A stretch of 5,128 bases of DNA from Sphingopyxis sp. (GTDB lineage Bacteria; Pseudomonadota; Alphaproteobacteria; Sphingomonadales; Sphingomonadaceae), in assembly GCA_012035435.1 (NCBI GenBank), contig JAAUPH010000208.1:1-5128 (forward strand), in the 5' to 3' direction. The translations under genes and the position numbers were made by a program. Below, piece after piece: positions 1-4,519 of this stretch (within the stretch, counting starts at the first letter, position 1; the number at the start of each line of letters is the position of its first letter). The notes below the pieces were generated by a model that was given only the letters and a program-made list of their open reading frames with translations, did not search any database and was not told where the DNA came from.

Positions 1-1
1 C

Positions 2-266
2 AGCCGCTCGCGCGTCACACGCCTCTACGTCCTGGCCCCCGGCATCCGCATGACGCTTAACCGCCACCACCGATGCCCGCGTGATGCTGCTCGGCGGCGA
101 AGCCTTCGCCACCAAACGCCACGTCTGGTGGAATTTCGTCAGCAGCAGCCGCGAGCGGATCGATCAGGCGAAAGCCGACTGGAAGGCCGGGAAGTTCGCG
201 AAAGTACCGGGGGATGAGGCGGAATGGATTCCGATCCCGGATGTGCCGCTGACGCGGAGTGAGTAG
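2..266 (+). pseudogene. Pirin-family protein, C-terminal part, frameshifted (5' end outside window)
   Basis: This is the C-terminal end of a pirin-type cupin; its start lies before the window. Frame 2 (from base 2) reads [15 protein letters not shown] and then leaves homology. Frame 3 resumes with [16 protein letters not shown], then [15 protein letters not shown] and [10 protein letters not shown], ending at the TAG at 264-266. These are the usual closing motifs of the pirin C-terminal domain. Removing one A at 59-60 (ctt-a-acc to ctt-acc) joins the halves into a continuous [17 protein letters not shown], so a one-base insertion is the simplest explanation. The GTG at 81 opens the downstream fragment but lies inside the domain, so it is not a real start. 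Pirins are iron-binding bicupins; some bacterial ones have quercetinase activity and others act as regulators. The N-terminal cupin with the metal ligands is not visible, so activity cannot be judged. The family call is firm; whether the break is biological or a sequencing error is open. Confidence 0.88.
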
Positions 267-307
267 TTCCACCCTGGCCCCGCGAAGGCGGGGGTAGGGT
301 GGGGAAC
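266..307 (+). terminator. Long GC-rich hairpin just after the pirin gene
   Basis: A perfect 6-bp stem, CCCCGC (278-283) with GCGGGG (288-293), closes a GAAG loop. An outer pair extends it: GTTCCACCCT (266-275) against AGGGTGG plus GGAAC (296-307), with a two-base bulge. It begins at the last base of the pirin stop codon, which suits transcription termination, but no T-run follows, so an intergenic repeat or mRNA-end stabiliser is equally possible. Confidence 0.55.
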
Positions 308-475
308 CGTCCGGCGGAGCGCAGCGGAGGCGGATGGTGGAGGGGCTGGCGCAGGCACCGGAAGCCCCTGCCGCCACATCCCCTCCGACCCCTGCGAGGC
401 CACCTCTCCATGTCGGCTACGCCGCCACAGGGAGGAATTGTGCTGTTCCCGTCCGCGCGATACTCTGCCTTCAAT
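308..475. repeat. GC-rich non-coding spacer with inverted repeats
   Basis: No reading frame here resembles a protein. The stretch contains AGGGGCT (341-347) able to pair with AGCCCCT (363-369), and an alternative pairing GGAGGGG (339-345) with CCCCTCC (380-386); the two folds exclude each other. The purine-rich run around 312-345 (CGGAGCGCAGCGGAGGCGG and onward) resembles intergenic repeat sequence I associate with sphingomonad genomes, but copy number cannot be tested in this window. A promoter for the following dioxygenase should lie near its 3' end; I see only weak candidates. Confidence 0.4.
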
Positions 476-485
476 AGAGGGGGAG
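476..485 (+). promoter_or_regulatory. Shine-Dalgarno sequence for the dioxygenase
   Basis: AGAGGGGGAG lies 7 bases before the ATG at 493. It is the strongest ribosome-binding site in the window and supports that start, which also gives an intact Tat signal peptide. Confidence 0.7.
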
Positions 486-492
486 ACACGGC

Positions 493-1170
493 ATGCCCAT
501 CACCACGCCATCGCTTACCTGCAACCACGACCATCATCCCTCCCGCCGCGCGCTGATCGGCGGGCTTGGTGCCGCCGTTATCGCCTCGCCCGCCTTGCTC
601 CATGCGCAGCAGCCGACGGCGATACTGACCCGGCGCGGGACGCCGCAGCTGACGCTTGGTCCCATGTATCCGCTCACCCGCCCGGTTGAGGAGGATCCCG
701 ATCTGACGCGTCTGTTCGGCCAGCCGCGCGCCGCGCTGGGGCAGGTGATTGAAATCAGCGGCCGGATCATGAACGAGGCAGGCGTGCCGGTGCCGCACGG
801 CTTGATCGATCTGTGGCAAACCAATGCGGCGGGGCGCTACAGCCATCCCGCCGATGTCAGCGGCCAGCCGCACGATCCCGGTTTTCAATATGCCGCGCTG
901 CTGCGCGCCGACGAGCAGGGCCGCTATCATTTCCGCAGCGTGCTTCCCGCGCCCTATGAAAGCCGCCAGCGCCACATTCATTTCGACGTGCGCGGCCGCA
1001 ACCGGCGGCTCATGACCCAGCTATTCTTCCCCGGCGAACCCAATGATCGCGACAGTCTTTACACCGGTTTGCGCGATGCCGCCTTGCAGGACGCGGTCAC
1101 CGCAAAGCGCGTGGGGGAACGCGACGGCGCGTGGCTGTTCAACTGGGACATCAAACTCGCGGGCGAGTGA
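493..1170 (+). CDS. Tat-exported intradiol ring-cleavage dioxygenase-like protein
   Basis: A 225-residue protein of the intradiol dioxygenase family (protocatechuate 3,4-dioxygenase / catechol 1,2-dioxygenase fold), whose members use non-haem Fe(III) and O2 to cleave catechol-type rings between the two hydroxyls. Seen in the sequence: GPMYP (56-60), LIDLWQTNAAGRYSHP (104-119), RYHFRSVLPAPY (144-155) and RQRHIHF (158-164). By family alignment the four iron ligands are Tyr116, Tyr155, His161 and His163, all present; Arg158 sits where the active-site Arg of protocatechuate dioxygenase lies. The N-terminus carries a twin-arginine signal (SRRALIGG, 17-24), a hydrophobic stretch, and a likely cleavage after LHA (residue 38), so the enzyme is expected in the periplasm or envelope, unlike the classical cytosolic enzymes. 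No ring-cleavage partner genes (muconate cycloisomerase, hydroxylase) are nearby, so the substrate is unknown. The start is supported by a strong Shine-Dalgarno. Family and ligands are firm; substrate is not assignable. Confidence 0.92.
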   Translation: MPITTPSLTCNHDHHPSRRALIGGLGAAVIASPALLHAQQPTAILTRRGTPQLTLGPMYPLTRPVEEDPDLTRLFGQPRAALGQVIEISGRIMNEAGVPVPHGLIDLWQTNAAGRYSHPADVSGQPHDPGFQYAALLRADEQGRYHFRSVLPAPYESRQRHIHFDVRGRNRRLMTQLFFPGEPNDRDSLYTGLRDAALQDAVTAKRVGERDGAWLFNWDIKLAGE

Positions 1171-1179
1171 CAATTGTCA
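1168..1179. promoter_or_regulatory. Perfect 12-bp palindrome over the dioxygenase stop codon
   Basis: TGACAATTGTCA is a perfect palindrome whose first three bases are the TGA stop. A dimeric regulator could bind such a site, but I recognise no specific regulator consensus, and it lies about 155 bases before the next start. It could also be chance. Confidence 0.25.
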
Positions 1180-1215
1180 TCTCCAGCATGCTTGCAATGT
1201 TGGATTTTTGCTGAT

Positions 1216-1233
1216 TGGTTGGCGCTGCAACCA
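1216..1233. repeat. Small inverted repeat between dioxygenase and hydrolase
   Basis: TGGTTG (1216-1221) pairs with CAACCA (1228-1233) around a 6-base loop. No T-run follows, so terminator function is weakly supported. The gap 1171-1333 otherwise holds no gene that I can support; its lower G+C than the flanking genes fits a promoter region. Confidence 0.25.
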
Positions 1234-1284
1234 GCTCGTCTGCCGCGATCACACTCTTACCCGCTCAAAGTGCACCGCCGTCTG

Positions 1285-1321
1285 CAAAGTTGGACATATC
1301 GGTGAACTTTACTGAACTTTG
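1285..1321. promoter_or_regulatory. Repeat cluster upstream of the alpha/beta hydrolase
   Basis: TGAACTTT occurs twice (1303-1310 and 1313-1320) at a 10-base period, about one helical turn. CAAAGTT (1285-1291) is the inverted complement of AACTTTG (1315-1321). The cluster ends 12 bases before the ATG at 1334, where an operator or core promoter would be expected. TTGGAC (1290-1295) could be a -35 element, but the -10 at 17-bp spacing (TGAACT) is poor. No regulator can be named. Confidence 0.3.
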
Positions 1322-1333
1322 AAATTCCACCGC

Positions 1334-2224
1334 ATGACCCTGCACCACATCCCCCTCCCAACCGGCGTGACGCTCGACGTCTGGACCATGGGTGATCCAA
1401 GCAATCCGCCGATGATCTTCCTCCATGGCTTTCCCGAATCGCACCACACGTGGCGGCATCAGATGGCGGCGTTTTCAGACCGCTATTGGTGCATCGCGCC
1501 GGACCAGCGCGGCTATGCAGGGTCTTCGAAACCGCCTGCGGTCGACGATTACCGCGTGCCGCATCTTGTCGCCGATGTCTTTGCGCTGGCCGACGCGCTG
1601 GGGATCGGTCGCTTCACGCTGGTGGGGCATGATTGGGGCGGGGCGATTGCGTGGGCGGCGGCGCTGAAGGATCAAGCGCGGGTCGCGCGGCTCATTCAGT
1701 GCAACGCCGCGCACCCCTATGTCTTTCAACGCACGCTGATGTTCGACGCTGAGCAGCGCGCGCAGTCGCAATATATCCGGGAGTTTCGGACCCGCGATAT
1801 CGAAGGGGAGGTGGCGGCGCGGGGCCTTGAGTGGTTCTTCGCCGAACGCTTCGATCATTTGCTGGCCGGGGGCATAATTGATGCGGCCGACCGCGCGGCC
1901 TATCTGAACGAATGGAGCCAGCCGGGCGCGCTGACCGCGATGCTCAACTGGTACCGCGCCACCCCGCTCGAAGTGCCTGCGCCCGATGCGCCAATGGTCT
2001 CGACACCTTTCCTCGACGCGCCTTTCCCGCGGCTGACCATGCCAGTGCTGGTGGTATGGGGGATGGCGGACCGGGCACTGCTCCGGTGCCAGCTTGATGG
2101 GCTCGATGCGCTGATCGACCATCTCACTGTCGTGTGCGTGCCGGACGCGGGGCATTTTGTGCCGTGGGAGGCGCCCGATGCGGTCAATGCGGCGATGGCA
2201 GAGTTTCTTAGCAAAGACTCTTAA
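1334..2224 (+). CDS. Alpha/beta hydrolase, epoxide hydrolase-type
   Basis: A 296-residue alpha/beta-hydrolase-fold enzyme. Seen from the ATG at 1334: HGFPE (31-35), which carries the oxyanion HGxP motif; DQRGYAGSSKP (57-67); the nucleophile elbow GHDWGG (98-103) with Asp100; a cap region with QYIREF (146-151) and NWYRA (205-209); Asp246 in WGMADRAL; and DAGHFVPWEAPDAV with His274. An Asp nucleophile within HDWGG together with HGxP is the signature of epoxide hydrolases, and Tyr147 and Tyr207 in the cap are plausible ring-opening tyrosines. Haloalkane and haloacetate dehalogenases share the fold, but fluoroacetate dehalogenases usually have HDRGG. The likely reaction is hydrolysis of an epoxide to a diol in the cytoplasm (no signal peptide); the substrate is unknown. 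A TTG at 1319 would add five residues, but homology begins at MTLHHIPLPTGVTLDV, so I prefer ATG. Neither start has a good Shine-Dalgarno. It shares direction with the dioxygenase but has its own 163-base leader, so one operon is uncertain. Confidence 0.88.
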   Translation: MTLHHIPLPTGVTLDVWTMGDPSNPPMIFLHGFPESHHTWRHQMAAFSDRYWCIAPDQRGYAGSSKPPAVDDYRVPHLVADVFALADALGIGRFTLVGHDWGGAIAWAAALKDQARVARLIQCNAAHPYVFQRTLMFDAEQRAQSQYIREFRTRDIEGEVAARGLEWFFAERFDHLLAGGIIDAADRAAYLNEWSQPGALTAMLNWYRATPLEVPAPDAPMVSTPFLDAPFPRLTMPVLVVWGMADRALLRCQLDGLDALIDHLTVVCVPDAGHFVPWEAPDAVNAAMAEFLSKDS

Positions 2225-2225
2225 T

Positions 2226-2299
2226 CCCGTTCGTGTCGAGCAAAGTGGAGACACCCCGCTTGCCTGCACGGTGTCTCCACTTCGCTCGATACGAACGGG
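2226..2299 (+). terminator. Long inverted repeat, sphingomonad-type intergenic element / terminator
   Basis: Two 30-base arms, 2226-2255 (starting CCCGTTCGTGTCGAGC) and 2270-2299 (ending CGAACGGG), are complementary at 28 positions; one of the two differences is a G-U wobble and the other an A-C mismatch. The loop is 14 bases (2256-2269). It starts one base after the hydrolase stop and lies between that gene and the convergent gene ending at 2321, so it could end transcription from both sides. From memory, near-identical inverted units recur in intergenic regions of sphingomonads; its copy number here is not testable. Confidence 0.7.
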
Positions 2300-2320
2300 G
2301 AAACAGGTTGATTACGCTCC

Positions 2321-2668
2321 TCAATCCCCCACAAACACGCACCCGCTGGCATCGGCAAACCGGGCCGAACGGCTGGCCAGCAACGGCACCGACCCCGTCA
2401 CCGTCTGCGTCTCAGGATCGTCGCTGACCGAGATAATCTCCATCCCCGGTTCGAAATCAGTCTTACAGCTTTCCAGGTCACGGCCCTGCACATAACGGCA
2501 CGAACAGCCGATCCGCGCGGCATAGGATGACCCGATCTCGGCCTGAGCCTTCAACGAGGGATAATACCAGATCGCCAATGCCACGATCAGTATAAAGACC
2601 AGGCCCAGCCACAGCCGCCAGCGGCTTTTGGCGGGGATTGTCGGCGTGGGGGAAGGGCTGCTATCCAT
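2321..2668 (-). CDS. Small single-pass membrane protein with a periplasmic Cys-rich domain, function unknown
   Basis: A 115-residue protein read from the ATG at 2668 (an ATG at 2677 would add three residues). Residues 1-18 are polar and end in a basic patch (KSRWR, 14-18); residues 19-36 (LWLGLVFILIVALAIWYY) form one membrane segment. By the positive-inside rule the rest faces the periplasm. That domain has GCSCRYVQGRDLESCKTDF (54-72) and a C-terminal SGCVFVGD, so the cysteines are Cys55, Cys57, Cys68 and Cys110, which could form two disulphides. I recall similar small proteins in sphingomonads but cannot name a family or function. The gene is divergent from the serine hydrolase at 2676, with 7 bases between the chosen starts, so the two may be co-regulated. 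It converges on the epoxide hydrolase across the inverted repeat. Both candidate starts have weak Shine-Dalgarno sequences. The coding call rests on the membrane segment and the conserved-looking Cys motif. Confidence 0.75.
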   Translation of the reverse strand: MDSSPSPTPTIPAKSRWRLWLGLVFILIVALAIWYYPSLKAQAEIGSSYAARIGCSCRYVQGRDLESCKTDFEPGMEIISVSDDPETQTVTGSVPLLASRSARFADASGCVFVGD

Positions 2669-2675
2669 CCGCGCC

Positions 2676-3785
2676 ATGAACCGCAAAATTATGATCATGG
2701 CAAGTGTGCTGGCGCTGGGTGGAGGCGCAGTCGTCTGGCACGGGGGGGCGACGACGGCCAAGGCGCGTGCCTTGCCCGAAGGCGTTGCAAGCTGGCCCGC
2801 CGTTGCGCGGGTAAAGGCCCCGATCGACGCGCTGTTCATCGATCGCGACGCGATGGGGGAGACCCGCGCGCTGCTCGTACTGCGCGATGGCAAGGTCATC
2901 TATGAACGCTATGGTCCCGGTTACGCGCCGGACAGCAAGCTGATCAGCTGGTCGATGGCCAAGAGCATTACCAGCGCAATGATCGGTTTCCTCGTCGCCG
3001 ATGGCCGCTTGGCGCTCGATGCACCTGCGCCCGTGGCCGCATGGCAGCGCAGCGGCGATCCGCGCGGGGCCATCACCTTGCGCCACCTGCTCCACATGTC
3101 GGCAGGGCTCGAACATGTCGAGGAAGTCGACCCGGCGTGGGAGGGTGATACGGTTGCAATGCTCTTCGGAACCGAAGCGCGCGACATGGCCGCCTTTGCC
3201 GAAGCCAAGCCTGCAGTCGCGAAAGCCGGCGAGCTATATAATTATAGCTCGGCGACCAGTGTGATCCTGGCCGACATCCTAGCCGACACGCTCGCGCCGG
3301 GGGCCAATGCGGCGGCGCGGCGCGATGCGGTGCTCGATTTCCTGCGCGGGCGGCTGATCGAACCCACCGGCATGACCAGCCTGACGCCGGAGTTTGACAC
3401 GGCGGGCACGATGATCGGCGGGTCGATGATGCACGCCACCGCGCGCGACTATGCCAAATTCGGCGAGCTGCTGCGCAACAATGGCATGGTGGGTGGCCAG
3501 CGGCTGCTCCCGCAAAGCTGGATCGATTTCATGCGCGCACCGGCACCTTCCGATGGCGGCTATGGCGGGCATATCTGGCTCAACCGCTCGCGCCCGGCGG
3601 GGGCAGGGACGGCGCTTTGGCCCGAGCGCGGACCCAATGATTTGTTCGCCTGTATCGGGCATCAAGGGCAATATATCGTCGTGTCACCGTCACAGCGGCT
3701 GACCGTGGTGCGGCTGGGCATTTCGACTGACGAACAGATACCAAATGTACGCGATCAGATCGCGGCGCTGATGCGCGGGCTTTGA
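2676..3785 (+). CDS. Exported serine hydrolase of the beta-lactamase (class C / NylB-like) family
   Basis: A 369-residue serine hydrolase with the penicillin-binding-protein/beta-lactamase fold. Seen: a hydrophobic N-terminus with likely signal cleavage after TAKA (residue 30); VLRDGKVIYERYG (68-80); the catalytic SxxK motif as SMAK (Ser93, Lys96) in SWSMAKSITSAM; LRHLLHMSAGL (135-145); the second motif as YSS (190-192) in LYNYSSATS; and the third as HQG (329-331) in IGHQGQY, replacing KTG. ATARDYAKFGELLRNNG (254-270) is typical of the family. Relatives include 6-aminohexanoate-dimer hydrolase, esterases and D-aminopeptidases; HxG in place of KTG argues against a true beta-lactamase. The likely site is the periplasm and the substrate is unknown. 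I chose ATG 2676 because it gives a clean signal peptide; a TTG at 2628 would add 16 unlike residues, and ATG 2691 would shorten the signal's basic start. Any promoter must lie inside the divergent neighbour. Family firm, substrate open. Confidence 0.9.
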   Translation: MNRKIMIMASVLALGGGAVVWHGGATTAKARALPEGVASWPAVARVKAPIDALFIDRDAMGETRALLVLRDGKVIYERYGPGYAPDSKLISWSMAKSITSAMIGFLVADGRLALDAPAPVAAWQRSGDPRGAITLRHLLHMSAGLEHVEEVDPAWEGDTVAMLFGTEARDMAAFAEAKPAVAKAGELYNYSSATSVILADILADTLAPGANAAARRDAVLDFLRGRLIEPTGMTSLTPEFDTAGTMIGGSMMHATARDYAKFGELLRNNGMVGGQRLLPQSWIDFMRAPAPSDGGYGGHIWLNRSRPAGAGTALWPERGPNDLFACIGHQGQYIVVSPSQRLTVVRLGISTDEQIPNVRDQIAALMRGL

Positions 3786-3804
3786 AATCTAAGTCGCAAC
3801 TGCG

Positions 3805-3822
3805 CTCCGGCCTGCGCCGGAG
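3805..3822. terminator. Hairpin between convergent serine hydrolase and pdxH
   Basis: CTCCGGC (3805-3811) pairs perfectly with GCCGGAG (3816-3822) around a CTGC loop. It lies 20 bases after the hydrolase stop and 32 before the pdxH stop, a fitting place for a two-way terminator. Neither strand has a T-run after it, so Rho-independent function is uncertain; it may be a common intergenic repeat. Confidence 0.5.
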
Positions 3823-3853
3823 AACAGATGGTGTAGAATTCAGGCGTGGTTGA

Positions 3854-4433
3854 TCACGGAAACAACAACCCCTCGTCCCAGCTGCCATCACCGCGCACAA
3901 ACACCCGCCGTTCGTGCAGGCGAAACGCCTGATCCTGCCAGAACTCAAACCGGTCAGGCACGATGCGGAAGCCAGACCAGTGCGGCGGGCGCGGCACTTC
4001 GCCAATGGCATAGCGGGCGCCAGCCTCGGCAATGCGCTTCAAGAAATGGGCGGCGGCTGGGGAGCGGGCGGGACTGGTCCGACGCCCACGCGCCGATCCG
4101 CGAATCGCGCGCGCGGCTCGCAAAATAGGCGTCGGCCTCGGCGTCGCCAACCGCTTCGACCGCACCCTCAATGCGAATCTGACGGCGCAGGCTCTTCCAA
4201 TGGAACAGCAGCGCAGCCTGAGGGTTTGCGGCTAGGGCCAGCCCCTTGCGGCTCTCCAAATTGGTATAGAAAACGAACCCGCGCTCATCATGTCCCTTCA
4301 GCAGCACCATCCGCACCGACGGGCGGCCATCGCCATCGACGGTCGCGACCGCCATCGCATTGGGGTCTTCAGGCTCGCTGGTCTGCGCATCGGCGAACCA
4401 TTGATCGAACAGGGTGAAGGGGGTGTCAGTCAT
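3854..4433 (-). pseudogene. pdxH: Pyridoxamine/pyridoxine 5'-phosphate oxidase, split by a one-base frameshift
   Basis: PdxH oxidises pyridoxine or pyridoxamine 5'-phosphate to pyridoxal 5'-phosphate with FMN and O2, the last step of vitamin B6 salvage and synthesis, in the cytoplasm. From ATG 4433 the first frame reads [19 protein letters not shown] (38-47), [12 protein letters not shown] (53-64), [16 protein letters not shown] (75-90) and [17 protein letters not shown] (111-127), the FMN-binding N-terminal domain. It then runs out of homology and ends at 3954. The next frame carries the C-terminal dimerisation domain: [36 protein letters not shown] and FRLHERRVF, ending at 3854. Dropping one base near 4052, in a CGG-rich run (4050-4058), joins them into a 192-residue protein of normal length. 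No slippery heptamer is visible, so programmed frameshifting is unlikely. Apart from this, every segment looks intact, suggesting a recent mutation or a sequencing error. An upstream ATG at 4478 has no homology. Confidence 0.93.
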
Positions 4434-4440
4434 GCCTTTG

Positions 4441-4445
4441 TCCCT
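4441..4445 (-). promoter_or_regulatory. Shine-Dalgarno for pdxH
   Basis: On the minus strand AGGGA lies 7 bases before the ATG at 4433, favouring it over the in-frame ATGs further upstream (from 4478). Confidence 0.55.
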
Positions 4446-4482
4446 AGTCCAGGCGGGCAGCAACACAAGTCCCATCAAGCGG

Positions 4483-4512
4483 CTTGTCGGCTGCGCTCTC
4501 TCACCCTAGCTA
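4483..4512 (+). promoter_or_regulatory. Possible promoter for the J-domain gene
   Basis: CTTGTC (4483-4488) is close to the alphaproteobacterial -35 CTTGAC; about 18 bases later comes TAGCTA (4507-4512), a poor -10. Transcription would start near the ATG at 4520, which has no good Shine-Dalgarno, so a leaderless mRNA is conceivable. Weak evidence. Confidence 0.22.
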
Positions 4513-4519
4513 TGCGGGC

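Noticed and set aside
438..465. Promoter-like TTGTGC and GATACT before the dioxygenase
   Set aside because: Only three and four consensus matches with 15-bp spacing; too weak to list.
139..981. Long minus-strand open frame (280 codons) opposite the pirin end and dioxygenase
   Set aside because: It is Arg/Pro/Gly-rich, lacks any domain, and mirrors the codon pattern of the real plus-strand dioxygenase; high G+C makes such shadows common.
1319..1333. TTG start for the alpha/beta hydrolase
   Set aside because: No Shine-Dalgarno, the five extra residues lack homology, and it overlaps the repeat cluster; ATG 1334 fits the family N-terminus better.
1475..2269. Minus-strand open frame (264 codons) opposite the alpha/beta hydrolase
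   Set aside because: The plus strand encodes a complete hydrolase with all catalytic motifs; the antisense product has no recognisable feature and runs into the inverted repeat.
2628..2675. TTG start for the serine hydrolase
   Set aside because: The extra 16 residues would precede the signal peptide and lie within the divergent gene; ATG 2676 gives a normal signal sequence.
3980..4120. Programmed ribosomal frameshift in pdxH
   Set aside because: No slippery heptamer or downstream pseudoknot stands out, and pdxH is not known to use frameshifting; a single extra base explains it more simply.
3914..4417. Plus-strand open frame (167 codons) over pdxH
   Set aside because: Low-complexity Arg/Pro/Ser shadow of the minus-strand pdxH.
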